Assembly (NCBI RefSeq): GCF_002288925.2
Contig: NW_022098001.1
Coordinates: 7,035,113-7,099,112, forward strand
Origin: Delphinapterus leucas
Lineage: Eukaryota; Chordata; Mammalia; Artiodactyla; Monodontidae
Direction: 5' to 3'
Length of the DNA stretch: 64,000 nucleotides
Under the pieces are notes generated by a model. The model was given only the letters and a program-made list of their open reading frames with translations. It did not search any database and was not told the DNA's origin. The position numbers and the translations under genes are program-made. This document shows positions 23,470 through 34,978 of this stretch, in pieces. Each line of letters opens with the position of its first letter. Positions within the stretch are counted from its first letter, which is position 1.

Positions 23470-23885
23470 CCCCAAATGGTGTCACTTGTGCTAAAGCCCA
23501 TCATACCAAAACTAGAGTTAATACCTGACCCAACTGCAGCTTCAACCTTCCCCAGGAATATAGTCTTAATCGGCCAGTTTGGAACCTTCTGGCCCACATC
23601 ACTGAGGTCATCTGTCATGTGGGCCACCCCCCACCCCCACCCCACCCCCGCCCCAAGGGTAGAAGAGGAAATCTGTATGGGAGACCCTGCCCTTCTCCCA
23701 GAAAAGGTGACGGGCCTGAAACAATCCTTTCTTTTCTCTTGCTTCCTTGCCCCACCCTCCTTCTTCCTATAAAAACCTCCCATTTCGTGTAACGCCTTGG
23801 AGCACCCTTCTGTTTACAAGATGGGATGCTCCCCACCATTGAATAAGGCCAATCAGATCTTCAAATTTACTGGGTTGAATTTTTA
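23470..23885 (+). mobile_element. probable ERV LTR
   Basis: Sense TATA box TATAAAAA (23768-23775) is followed by 'cctcccatttcgtgtaacgcc' and a poly(A)-like 'gaataaggccaatcagatct' (23841-23860), in the order of a class I LTR. A C-rich (CCCCA)n-like tract lies at 23625-23655. The ends are approximate. Confidence 0.55.
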
Positions 23886-24050
23886 TTTTTAACAATCCTA
23901 AGAGCTAGATTGCACCGTGTAATTTTCAAAAGAGCCCTGAAGGTACTTATTATTCTCCCTCTTTTGTAGATGGAGAAATGGGTGCCCTGGAAGTGTCTTG
24001 TCCACGGCCACCCAGCTATTCCCCAGTGACATTCGGGTTTGAAACTTGAT
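23885..24050 (-). repeat. MIR-like fragment
   Basis: Antisense text: 'tgtagatggagaaatgggtg', 'cacggccacccagctattcc'. Diverged. Confidence 0.55.
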
Positions 24051-24524
24051 TGCTTTGCTCTCCACCCTGATGAACTCCTTAGAGGAAGGAGGCATGTTGG
24101 GTTGGAATCTCTGAAACCCATGGCACCTGGCCCTGCAGCTGGTACCTCTTAGGCCCTCAGGGCCTCATGGAGTAAGAATAGGGCGTGGCCAATAAGGAAT
24201 GAGGCAGAGAGGTCAGAAATCACCAGAGCCCTGGGGCCTGCAGGACAGTCTGCTTTGGTGAGTGCACTGGGGGCTGGTGGGTAGAATGCAGGTCTGCTGG
24301 CCTCATTACTGCCCTTCCCAGGGCTGATTTTATTTTGCAATTCTCGGCTCCAGCCCAGACCTCAGAGAATGAAGGATATGAGGTGATGGGACCCAGTGTG
24401 GGCAGGGAGGGAAGAGAAGGAAATCCAGGGACTTGCCAGGACTTGCCTGGGCATATCCTACCTGATGCCAACTCTGCTGTACCTGGAGGTGCAGGGCTTT
24501 CTCATCTTCTGCCAGAACGAGTGT

Positions 24525-24660
24525 TTACTGAGGACCAACTTGGTGTCTCTGGTGCTTGGCAGAGTTCTTTAGTGTTCTCAAAACACAGCAAGGCTATATC
24601 CTTGTTACAGTAAGAAAAGGAAGCCTCAGAGAAGCTAGTCACTTGCCCAAGAGCAGGAAA
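24525..24660 (-). repeat. MIR-like fragment
   Basis: Antisense text: 'tactgaggaccaacttggtg', 'aagctagtcacttgcccaag'. Diverged. Confidence 0.6.
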
Positions 24661-25081
24661 ACTTTTTTTTTTTTTACACACATATTTTACTTAAACGTGT
24701 AAAAAAAAAAAAGCAAATGCGAGGCAAGGAAGTGGAGAAAATATGGACGTTCTGTTGCTGAAATAGGCAAGGGGTGGAGGGAGGTGTTGTTTTGGTTTTG
24801 TTAAATCAGAGAGAGCCTCCTGTTAGTGCGCTGCTAACAGCAAGAGAGGAACTGAGGATCCAGCAGGAGGGCAGGTTGGGGGCCGTGGCCCTGGGAGACA
24901 GAACCAAGGTGCCTGGGAAAGGTTTGCTCCCAGGTTATGGAACCAGCTGGGATCAGCAGGGTGCAGACAGAAAACCACTTTTTTTTTTCTCTAAACTGCC
25001 TTTTTTCACCCACTTTGTGGGCAGTTCCTTCCAGCCCCTGAGTGAGTTCTCAGCAGATCCCACAGCTTTTCAGCTTATCTT

Positions 25082-25505
25082 TGTAAGGTCGGATCTTAAC
25101 AAACGGCACCGCGAAACAAGAGGAAAGCTTCAAGTGAGCTTTATTAGGGAGCGCTCCCTGGCAAGGTTCACTGGTCTGAGAGAAAGGGACCAGAGAAGTC
25201 GCACCCGGGCGAGGGCTGGGCAAGATTTTATAGGGGAAGAAGGGAAAGGGGTGTGGTGAATCTGGGAGGGCGCAGGGTATTCCTTATTTGGTGGTCTTTT
25301 CGGGTATCCTGGGGGACCGTTAGTCCTGCCCCTCGAAAGGTGGGAAGGCTGGGCTGGGTTCAAAGTCCCCAGGTCGGTTCCTGGAACTGGGTGGTCCGGA
25401 AAGTCTCCAGGTCAGTTTGTGGAACTGGGTGGTCCGGAGAGTTTCCGTCTGATGCAACCTGTGGATCTGATTGTGTTCCCCTGCCTCAGGCCAGTTGGCC
25501 TTACA
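25082..25505 (-). mobile_element. well-preserved solo ERV LTR with tandem U3 repeat
   Basis: The 424-bp LTR is bounded by TG..CA (TGTAAGGTC / CCTTACA). The direct repeat ATCTT flanks it at 25077-25081 and 25506-25510. In the minus-strand (sense) direction it shows, in order, two near-identical 38-bp U3 units (25407-25444 and 25369-25406), a TATA box TATAAAAT (25233-25226) and a poly(A) signal AATAAA (25145-25140). Matched inverted ends TGTAAGG/CCTTACA support the boundaries. No gag-pol-env sequence is adjacent. Tandem U3 direct repeats are typical of gammaretroviral enhancers. Confidence 0.88.
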
Positions 25506-26234
25506 ATCTTGGGTGGAAAAAAAAAAAATCCAGGCTGGGCTGACCTGGAAACTCTGACTTCTGGTCCAGTTGAAAAGCTCTTCCCCCCTCAGTTTGGGCC
25601 TGCTTTTTATATGCTGGGTGAAAAAGGAAATGTGCTTGTTACTCTTCTCTGTCCCTTTGTGCCTGTCCCCCATCACCTACTAGCTGCTGCTTTGGGAGTC
25701 TGTGAGGGTGGAGGGAGATGAGTAATTGACCAGGAAGGTCTTCTGTGAGTGCTACAGGCCTCAGGTGACCATGACTGTGACTGCGACTGTGACCGGAGCA
25801 GATATACAACCACAGATTCTTCCTCGGGAGAGGCACTTAGGTGAGGCCTTCAGAGTCTGCCATCTCTGGGGGTGTTTTACCCACTTGGGGGTGCCTCCCC
25901 CAGCTTTCCGCTTACCATCTTGCAAGTACCTGTGGGCCATGGACCAGCATGCATCACCTGTCAGAAATGGAGAGCTTAGGCTCACCTTCACCTGTTGAAT
26001 TGGAACCTACATGTTAACAAGAGCCCGGGTGATGTGATGCTCAGTCAAGTTGAGGAGCTTTGCTTCCAGCCACCCCCGGCCCCTGACTCCAGCAGCATCC
26101 CTCTTTGCTGGTCCACCTTGCCCCTCCAGAGAGACTTCACCCTGTACATTTTTAGGCCCCCCAAGTCCAGCCCCCTTCCACCCATCTACACCTAGAAAAC
26201 AAGTATAGGAGAGGAAAAAAAAAAAAACCTTCCT

Positions 26235-26690
26235 ACCCCCATATTAGGTTCTGTATCTGGGGCCCTGGAAATTCGACTGACAAATTAACAAGAGAAATCA
26301 AGTTTATTAATGTATGTATTACTCAGCTGTAAGTAATTCGAAGGAATGATAAGAACTTGGGCTTATACAGCATCTTAAAAGAACAATACATTTTAAGAGG
26401 AGGGACAAGACGGGCTTCTGGGGGTGGTAAGTTGTGGAACTGCAAATATATGAGGGAGCCAATGGTAAATGAGGGCTGGTTTTAGCAAAGTTTGTTATGT
26501 AGATTCCTCAGGTGCTGCTAAGGGTCTAGCATTATCTCCAGTGATTAACTTCTGTCCTTGACAGAGAGGGGAGAGGACATCTTTATAAATGTACTTCTGC
26601 TTTTAGGCAACTAGGGGAAGGGCAGGGAGCTTTTGTTGTAACTATTTCTTCTCAGTTGCCTTGAGCTCAAAATAATCCTTAATTTTAAAG
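26235..26690 (-). mobile_element. probable old ERV LTR
   Basis: Antisense text 'ttaggttctgtatctggggc' and 'agaaatcaagtttattaatg' gives a sense-strand poly(A) signal AATAAA. It resembles a known class I LTR pattern. No duplication was identified and the edges are approximate. Confidence 0.45.
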
Positions 26691-28940
26691 ATTATACTCC
26701 ATTTATAGTTATAGCATATTGGCTGTATTCCCTGTGCTGTGCAATATATCCTTGTAGTTTATTTTATACATAATAGTTTGTACCTCTTAATCCCCTACCC
26801 CTATCCTGTCCCCCCGCTGCATCCCTCTCCCCACTTGTAACTTGTATAGTTTGTTCTCTATGTCTGTGAGTCTACTTCTTTTTGTTATATTCCTAGTTTG
26901 TTGTACTTTTTTAGATTCCACATATAAGTGATACCACACTGTATTTGTCTTTCTGTGTCTGACTTATTTCACTTAGTATAATACCCTCCAGGTCCATCCG
27001 TGTTGTTGCACATGGCAGGATTTCATTCTTTTTATGGCTGAGTAGTATTCCATTGTGTGTTTGTGTGTGTGTGTGTTTATCTATCTATATACCATATCTT
27101 CTTTATCCATTTGTCTGTTGATGAATGCAGGTTGCTTCTATATCTTGGCAGTTGTAAATAATGCTACTATGAATATTGGGGTGCATGTATCTTTTTGAAT
27201 TAGTGTTTTTGTTTTTTCTAGATATTGTCCAGGAGTGAAATTGCTGGGTCCTATGATAGTTCTATTTTTAGTTTTTTGAGAAACCGCCATACTGTTTTCC
27301 ACAGTGGATGCACCAGTTTACATCCCTACCAACACTGTATGAGGGTTCCCTTTTCTTCTCATCCTCACCAAAATTTATTTCTATCCTTTTTGATGGTGGC
27401 CATTCTGACAGGTGTGAGGTCATATCTCCTTGTGATTATTTTTTAAGATTTTTTTGACGTGGACCATTTTTAAAAAGTCTTTTATTGAATTTGTTACACT
27501 ATTGCTTCTGTTTATGCCTTGGCCCCTTGGCTGCGAGGCACATGGGATCCCAGCTCTCTGACCAGGGATCCAACCCACACCTCCTGCACTGGAAGGCAAA
27601 GTCCCAACCACTGGACTGCCAGGGAACCCTCACTGTGGTTTTGATTTGCATTTCCCTGATGATTAGCAATGTTGAGCATCTTTTCATGTGCTTGTTGTCC
27701 ATCTGCATTTCCTCTTTGGAAAAATGTCTATTCAGTTCTCCTGCCCATTTTTTAATCAGGTTTTTTTTTTTTTTTTGATGATGAGATGCATGAGCTGTTT
27801 ATATATGTTGGATATTAACCCCTTATTGGTCGTATCATTTGCAAATATTTTCTCCCATTCAGTAGGTTGTCTTTTTGTTTTGTAGATGGTTTCCTTTGCT
27901 GTGCAGAAACTTTTTTATGTTTAATTAGGTCCCATTCATTTATTTTTGCTTTTATTTCCTTTGCTTTAGGAGACAGATCCAAAAAAATATTGCTATGACT
28001 TATGTCAAAGAGCGTTCTGCCTATGTTTTCCTCTAGGAGTTTTATGGTTTCCAGTCTTACATTTAGGTCTTTAATCCATTTTGAGTTTATTTTTGTATAT
28101 GGTGTTAGAGAATGTTCTAATTTCATTCTTTTACATGTAGCTGTTTAGCTTTCCCAGCACCACTTATTGAAGAGACTGTCTTTTCTCCATTGTATATTCT
28201 TGCTTTCTTTGTCATAGATTGTATATTCTTGCCTCCTTTGTCATAGATTAATTGACCATAAGTGCATAGGTTTATTTCTGGGCTCTCTGTTCTGTTCCAT
28301 TGATCTATGTGTCTGTTTTTGTGCCAGTACCATACTGTTTTGATTACTGTAGCTTTGTAGTATAGTCTGAAGTCAGGGAGTGTGATTCCTCCAGTTCTTT
28401 TCTTCTTTCTCAAGATTGTTGTGGCTATTTGGGATCTTTTGTGTTTCCATACAAATTTTTAAAGTATTTGTTCTCACTCTGTGAAAAATGCCATTGGTAT
28501 TTTGATAGGGATTGCACTGAATCTGTAGATTGCCTTGGGTAGTATGGTCCATTTAACAGTATTAATTCTTCCAATCCATGAACATGGCATATCTTTCCAT
28601 CTGTTTGTGTCATCTTCAATTTCTTTTATCAGTGTCTTACAGTTTTCCAAATACAGGTCTTTTCCCTCCTTAGGTAAATTTATTCCTAGATATCTTATTT
28701 TTTTTGATGCAACTGTAAATGGAATTGTTTTCTTAATTTCTCTTTCTGATAGTTCATTTTTAGTGTATCAAAATGCAACAGATTTCTGTATGTTAATTTT
28801 GTATTGTGCAATTTTACCAAATTCATTGATGAATTCTAGTAGTTCTTTGGTAGTGTCTTTAAGATTTTCTATATTGTCTGCAAACAGTGACAGTTTAACT
28901 CCTTCCTTTCCGATTTGAATTCCTTTTATCTCTTTTTTTT
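26690..28940 (-). mobile_element. L1 remnant: 3' end and ORF2 C-terminal half
   Basis: A 2.2-kb antisense L1 runs from the 3' UTR ('gtgctgtgcaatatatcctt') through ORF2. Minus-strand translations give L1 ORF2 text such as [20 protein letters not shown] (28.1-28.4 kb) and [16 protein letters not shown] (27.8-28.1 kb). Upstream is the reverse transcriptase region, where the FADD box is altered to FADN with adjacent residues missing (near 28.85 kb). Multiple frames and stops show it is dead. It is interrupted by a short SINE at about 27435-27632 and is 5' truncated near 28940. Confidence 0.93.
27435..27632 (-). repeat. CHR-1-like SINE inside L1
   Basis: Antisense text 'aaagtcttttattgaatttg', 'gcgaggcacatgggatccca', 'ccactggactgccagggaac' is flanked on both sides by matching L1 text ('aggtcatatctccttgtgat' / 'cactgtggttttgatttgca'). 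Confidence 0.88.
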
Positions 28941-28949
28941 TTTTACATG

Positions 28950-29225
28950 CTTTCCTCTTGCCCTCCCTCTCAGCTCTGCTGCCTCGTGGAATCACCCTTA
29001 AGCAGAGCCTCTTCCTTTTAGCGTTCCCCACTGTTACACCAGTGACAAGGGAAAAGGCAGAGAGTGTGGGTGTCAAATCTTCTAGTGGATTTGGTGGTAG
29101 GAAGATAAGGAAATGTCTGAATTCCATTTTCCAGTGAAATATGAAATGTGGTCATTAGTTATAACCGGGCCTGTGGAGGGTGTGGCATGAACAGCAAAAA
29201 CTCATGCTCCCTCATGTTCCCCTTT
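28950..29225. other. intergenic, no recognised feature
   Basis: Begins right after a T-rich L1 border. No exon or named repeat was seen. Confidence 0.45.
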
Positions 29226-29229
29226 CATA

Positions 29230-29595
29230 TTATACAGCTACCCAGGCAGGAACTACAGTTCCCAGACTCCCCTGCTTCCAGGTGGGACCATGTGACTAGT
29301 TCTTGCTAATTGACTATGAGTAGAAGCAATTAGTCCTAATTGGCATTTCCTGGCTAAAGAGGTTGAGAAGTAGGTACATCTTTCCCCATTTTCTCTCTCT
29401 TGCACACAAGCTGTTGTGTGGGTGCAGAGAACTGCAAAGCTCTAGGAGGGTGGAGGCCCAAGATGAAAGGCACCTGGATTCCTGAAAGCCACCTGCCCTG
29501 GACTTTTGTGCACAAGAAATAAAGTTTTATTTTTCAAGCCGCTGAAAATTTGGGGTTTGATTGTTCCAACAGGTAGCATTACTCTAACTAACCCA
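29230..29595 (+). repeat. old interspersed repeat, class uncertain
   Basis: Ordered text 'accatgtgactagttcttgc', 'cacaagaaataaagttttat' and 'aacaggtagcattactctaa' resembles an ancient mammalian LTR or DNA-transposon family. A related but weaker tract lies at 3340-3480. I cannot name it. Confidence 0.4.
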
Positions 29596-29904
29596 GGTGT
29601 AGTAGGTTTGCGAAGCAGTATGAAATATGTGTCTCAGTGAGTGGGCAGTGAGGGAGCAGATGCTACCAGTGGTGCGTCCCACCACCTTAAGAGCCTCGCA
29701 GGCCTGGGCAGGATACTGGACAAGGATGAACAACTCAGATGTAGCTCTGTAGACAGATATGGGCCAAGGAGGGGCAGAGCTGCACGACAGTGGCTGCAGG
29801 TCAAAAGACTACTCCTATATGCCCCAGGACCCTGTACAACCTGTAAGAACTATTTAATAAGCAGAAACCTCAATTGAGTTGGGAGACCAGAAGGGGGAGC
29901 TCTT

Positions 29905-30176
29905 ACACCCTGCAACAAAATAGAGCCCAACAGGAAGAAGAAAGACTCTTCTTTGCTGGCAAGGACTCAGCTAACGAAATGCCATGGACTCTGTTTACTA
30001 CAGCCCTCCCACCTTCCTTTTCCTCTCTATAAAAAGCGTTCGTCTTCCCTTGCAGTACAGAAATTTCCACATGGCTCACCACGTTCGTAGACCCTGAACT
30101 ACAATCCTCTGCTGGTCCCAGATAAACCCATTTTTGCTGGAGAAATACCTGGCAGCCTATTTGTTTTAGGTCAACA
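29905..30176 (+). mobile_element. probable ERV LTR
   Basis: Sense TATA box TATAAAAA near 30028 is followed by 'gtacagaaatttccacatgg' and a poly(A)-like 'gataaacccatttttgctgg'. The element ends 'ggtcaaca' at 30176. The order fits an ERV LTR. The left edge is a guess. Confidence 0.55.
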
Positions 30177-30179
30177 AAC

Positions 30180-32100
30180 CCTAAGAGGAGGGTGCCCTGA
30201 AAAATGACTGAAATTGGACTACCCGCCACACGTTCACCAAAGGAGTATAAAACGGCTGTGACTCATATTACATAAATATGGGTGTGCCAGAAACATCACA
30301 CATTTTTGCTTTCTTTAAAATCAAATTTAGTCTGCAAGCCTCCATCCTACCAAGCTGGTGGAAAGTCAGTTCCAGGCATCACTTCCCTCTCCCTAGTATT
30401 GCATTGTATCCAGAAGGCCAACATGGTGTTTCCAAGCAAGGGAAGGCCTATCATCTTTGATTCAAGATGACCAGCACAGATATCCTTAAGGGAGCACAGG
30501 GATCCTCTGCAGTCCTGCTATATTCTCTGGGCGTTTTTAAAAATAGGACCAGGTCCACTAACTACTTAGGAAGTCACTGACCTCAGGAATCTCCCTCTAC
30601 CTCTTTCTGCTGCCCAGGAACCAGTCTTTCTCCCCTGACACCTGTCCCCTGGAAAACTCATACTTCTGAAAAATAAAAGCCAGAAAGGTAGGTTAGGTAT
30701 GGATGGCTTCTGTTTTCTAATCCAGCAACATAAACCTCCCTGGCAGCAAAGGGTGAGGGGTCTGAAATTCAGGGAGAACCATACACAAATGAATATTTTG
30801 GTTTCAGCATCAATCTCTTAGGGCTATTTTGAGGATGAGAAGAAAGAAAGCATGTAAAGCAGCCAGCATAGAGCCTGGCGTGGAGCAAGTTCTCCATCAT
30901 TATTACATGTCTGTCCACCACCTTCCATGTTCCTTAATCTCACCATCACAAAAACAAGTTAAGTGAAAGAGTCAGGCAAGTCCTAGAAAAACTTTAAAAT
31001 TCTCTCCAGTTAGTTACTGTCCTCACCAAATAAGAGGTGTCACCACTCAATAAATGATGTCACTGCCATAGTCCAAGCATAGATGTTGGGCTTAGTTTAT
31101 AAACACTGACACAGCTGAGGATCTCTGTGGCAGCCATGAGAATGCATCACTCACCTCCCAACTGCGGGGATTCTAATCCCAGCCAATGAGGGGGTGTGAC
31201 AAAGATATGAAGGTGGGGGTGTGACAAGGATATGAAGGTGGGCGCATTGCTGGGGGTGTGGCATCCTCTGAAGGTGACTTTGACTTGGGAACTCCCGGAC
31301 AGCCGTGCTGGTCCTTCCTCAGACTGCAGGGCAATCTTAGAAGGTTTCACCCAGCCTTCGTTCCTTTCCTCTCTCCTTCACTAAGCGGCAGACCTGTATT
31401 ATGCTCTGAAGCCAGGCTCTCCCAGCCTCTTCTGGCTCCCTCCCTGTTTTCTCTCACAGATGTTTCCTCTAATAAATTTCTTGTTCATTTCATCTTGTCT
31501 TGTACTTGCTTCTCAGAGGACTCAGCCTAACACGTTCTCCCCATTCAGTACATCCACTTTCTTTTCATAAGTGTATCATTTATCTAGATAACAAATATTA
31601 ATTAAATGCACTTGTTATATTTAAATTATGAAATGCACTATATAAGGACAAATGTTTTAGATATAACTGTTAAGATTTCTTCTTACCTTAAAGTGTTAAC
31701 TCTTGTTTCAACTGCCCTTTAACATTTCTTTTTGATGAATTTGGCACCTGCTACTATTTAGTCTGAGCTTTAAAATCTCAAGTGGCTGTTGAGTTCCCTC
31801 ATGGCTCTTAACTCTCCCTAGAAACTCAAAACTAATTAAAAACAAAAAGTCAATGGCATTAAAAATATATATCTAATATATATAATTAAAATGTAAATAA
31901 ATAATAAAATATAAATATATATTGCATATATATGCAATACAAAGACGTTCACAGTATTTAGAAGATACAGGAAGAGAACTACCCATGATGCCATCATTCT
32001 ATCACAATAGCTGCCATTTTTAGGGGCCCCGTGTCCCTACCACCACCTCCTGCTCTCTCCAGGGCCACCTCTTCTCTAGAGGGTCATCCACAGAACTGCC
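30180..32100. other. intergenic, possible LTR remnant at the 3' side of this stretch
   Basis: Text near 31395-31535 ('cctctaataaatttcttg', 'aggactcagcctaacac') looks like the tail of an old LTR but lacks a clear start. 31190-31260 has a short tandem duplication of 'tgtgacaaggatatgaaggtggg'-type units. 31850-31945 is pure AT-rich. No gene was seen. Confidence 0.45.
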
Positions 32101-32115
32101 TGTGTTCAGCATGAG

Positions 32116-32500
32116 CCCCAGGTTCTCAGCCCTGGAGGCACATCAGAATCATCTCTGGAGCTTTTAAAAATGACCCAGGCCCAGGGCTTCCCTGGTGGTG
32201 CAGTGGTTAAGAATCTGCCTCCCAATGCAGGGCACATAGGTTCGATCCCTGGTCTGGGAGGATCCCACATGCCGCGGAGCAACTAAGCTCGTGTGCCACA
32301 ACTACTGAAGCCTGCGTGCCTAGAGCCGATGCTCCACAACAAGAGAAGCCACTGCAGTGAGAAGCCAGCGCGCAGCAACAAAGACCCAACGCAGCCAAAA
32401 AAAAAAAAAATGACCCAGACCCAGCCTTTAGCTGGATCTCATTAAGCTGAATCTTTCCTTCCTCCTTTTTGGAGTCTAGGCACAGAATAAAATTGATTGG
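32116..32500 (+). repeat. MER5-like DNA transposon split by a CHR-type SINE
   Basis: 'ggttctcagccctggaggca', 'catcagaatcatctctggag' and 'cttttaaaaatgacccaggc' match the MER5A-type opening. The SINE at 32185-32410 interrupts it. Confidence 0.65.
32185..32410 (+). repeat. CHR-type SINE with TSD
   Basis: A sense copy starts 'ggcttccctggtggtgcagt' and ends 'cgcagcc' plus poly(A). It is flanked by TGACCCAGGCCCAG (32171-32184) and TGACCCAGACCCAG (32411-32424). Confidence 0.95.
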
Positions 32501-33204
32501 ATTCCTCGATGTTTATACCACTTACCATCACTAGTGCACTCAGAGTACTGCTCTTTTCAATATTTTTATTACTCTCTTTATTATTTGACCTCTTCCTCCC
32601 TGATCCCCACTCTTTTTCCCTCCTGCTAAGGGTACCCCAGGGATTTTAGATATGTTATTAAATGTGCTTGTATTCTTATAAATATATAGGGTTGTTTGGG
32701 TATATGTGTTTTTAATGTACATTTGTAGGTTGTTTCTTATCTGTTCCCCCCAATAGTATGTTTTAAGGTTCTGTCTTTATTGACATATGAATACTAGCTC
32801 CTGGCTTCTCATTCCTGCACAGTGTCCCTCATATCTTACTTTCCATTCTTGTAGGGATGAACACCCACATAGCCCTGAGCTGTCCTCCAGCCCTGGCAGC
32901 TCTGCAGTGAGCATCCTCGTGTATGTGCCCTTGTGAGCCTGTGTGAGAGTTCCTCTGGCAGGAGTGTTCTAGCATCCTCGGCTGATTCTGATGCACAGCC
33001 AGGGCTGAGGACCACTGCCATCCTTCAACAAGTTTTCTGATCTTATAAGGTTTTCCTTACACTCCTCTCGCATGGGACTGACTCCTCCCCAGCTGAAATC
33101 TGAGATATTCAGGCTATGTCTTTTACCCCATAAAAACTCTCCCTTCAGGATCTCAGAAATGCTAAAGTAGCAGTGGTGAATCACATCTTAAATGTGACCC
33201 TGTA

Positions 33205-33690
33205 TTTGTTTCCTGTTATCGCTGTAACAAAGTACCACAATCTCAGTGACTTAAAACAACACAGATCTCTTTTCTTAAACTCTGGAGGTCAGAAGTTCTA
33301 AAATTTAGGTGTCAGCTGAACTGTGTTCCTTTTGCGTACTCTAGGGGAGCATCCATCTCCTGCCTTTTCCAGCTCCTAAGAGACTGCCTGCATTCCGTGG
33401 CTGGAGGTCCTTTGGCTTGTGTCACTCCAACCTTTGCCTCTGGCATCACATGTCCTACTGTGGATGGGACCCTCCTGCCTTCCTCTTCCAAGGATCCTTG
33501 TGATTACATCAGGCCCACCTGAATAATCCAGGATAATCTTTGCAGTTTAAGATCCTTAACTTAGTCACACTTGCAACTGTGAGTTTATACATTTTGTCAT
33601 GTAAAGTAACATACCCATGGGTTCCAGGGATTAGGACTTGGATGTCTTGGGTGGGTGAGGAAGTTATTCTGCCTACCATATGACCATTGA
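33205..33690 (-). repeat. MaLR (MLT1/MST-type) LTR
   Basis: Antisense MaLR order: 'tgtttcctgttatcgctgtaa', 'cttaaaacaacacagatctc', 'ctttggcttgtgtcactcca', 'gggttccagggattaggact'. It ends near 'cctaccata'. Confidence 0.8.
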
Positions 33691-33699
33691 ATTTTTTAA

Positions 33700-34740
33700 A
33701 TTTAAACTTTATTTAGTTTCTTAAAAATAAAAAGTAACCTATGCTTTGTTTGTGTTACGAACAATGCAGAGATATATAAGGAACAAGGTGATGGCTCAGC
33801 CCACTCTTCCCTGATAACTCCTGTCCATAAACTATTAAAAATTCAACTCAGACCTTTCATCCATGTTCATCTTCACATATACATTTGTGTTGTTGTGTTG
33901 TGTGCTGGTTGTTTTACAGAACCAGGGTCATACATGTTAATCCATAACTTCTTCCTCTTAATGTACCATGGAGTCCCTCCAGATTAATCCATGGGGACCT
34001 CACTCATCATGTTTATTAAATATTCCGCAGGATGAGCAAATTGTAATCCATTCAGCTCTTACCTCATTGAGAGATATTCAGATGGTTTTCTGACTTCCAC
34101 CTCTTCAAACCAAGCTTCAAAATGTGTCCTTTGGTTTGTGTACACCAGTGCTCTTATTTCTGAAGGTTGCCTGAAGTGGAATATGGCCTCCAAAGATATG
34201 TGCCTTTTTTTTTTTTTTTTTTTTTTCTGTCTGCGTTGGGTCTTCGTTGCTGCGCGTGGGCTTCTCATTGTGGTGGCTTCTCTTGTTGCGGAGCACGGGC
34301 TCTAGGCGCGTGGGCTTCAGTAGTTGTGGTGCACGGGCCTAGTTGCTCCATGGCGTGTGGGATCTTCCTGGACCAGGGAATGAACCAGCATCCCCTGCAT
34401 TGACAGGTGGATTCTTAACCAATGTGCCACTAGGGAAGTCCCTGATATGTGCCTTTTTAGTAGATAATGTCAGATTGTTGTCCAAAAGGTTTAGTAACTT
34501 ACACTTTTACCAGCAAGAAATGAGCATGCCCTCTTAACCGCAAAACCTCCTCCAGCCAGAGTAAAATAGTGTTGCTGTTTATAGTTTAAGTTAATTTGAT
34601 GTGTGAAAAAGAATATGCCATTAGTGTTTTAATGCACATCTCTGCAATGAACACAGGGTTCAGGGTGATTTTTTCATGTCCATTGACTACTTACATTTCC
34701 TCTTCTGCAAATTACCCTCTTGCCTATCATTTATTTTATT
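33700..34740 (-). repeat. diverged L1/HAL1-like text interrupted by a SINE
   Basis: Antisense text ('ttaaactttatttagtttct', 'ccatggagtccctccagatt') and its continuation after 34460 ('gtcagattgttgtccaaaag', 'ttacacttttaccagcaaga') fit an old LINE interrupted by the SINE at 34208-34443. The family is uncertain. Confidence 0.5.
34208..34443 (-). repeat. CHR-type SINE with TSD
   Basis: An antisense copy has a 20-base T run. The duplication GATATGTGCCTTTTT spans 34195-34209 and 34444-34458, overlapping the start of the T run. Confidence 0.95.
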
Positions 34741-34762
34741 ATTTTAAAATAAACTTTATTTT

Positions 34763-34960
34763 TTTTTTGCGGTACATGGGCCTCTCACTGTTGTGGCCTC
34801 TCCTGTTGCGGAGCACAGGCTCCGGACGCGCAGGCTCAGCAGCCATGGCTCACGGGCCCAGCCGCTCTGCGGCATGTGGGATCCTCCCGGACCGGGGCAC
34901 GAACCCGTGTCCTCTGCATCGGCAGGCGGACTCTCAACCACTGCGCCACCAGGGAAGCCC
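34763..34960 (-). repeat. CHR-type SINE with TSD
   Basis: An antisense GC-rich copy is flanked by TAAAATAAACTTTATTTT (34745-34762 and 34961-34978). It is nearly consensus, so a young insertion. Confidence 0.95.
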
Positions 34961-34978
34961 TAAAATAAACTTTATTTT

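Noticed and set aside
24774..25259. A 161-codon open frame on the plus strand
   Set aside because: It crosses the border of the antisense ERV LTR at 25082, and its composition matches no protein I know. It is chance.
27815..29127. Possible active L1 reverse transcriptase
   Set aside because: The ORF2 pieces are spread over several frames, the FADD box is altered and shortened, and the element lacks ORF1 and the 5' part of ORF2.
31190..31250. Possible CRISPR-like or regulatory tandem array
   Set aside because: Only two imperfect copies of a 23-26 bp unit are present. It is a simple local duplication in a mammalian genome.
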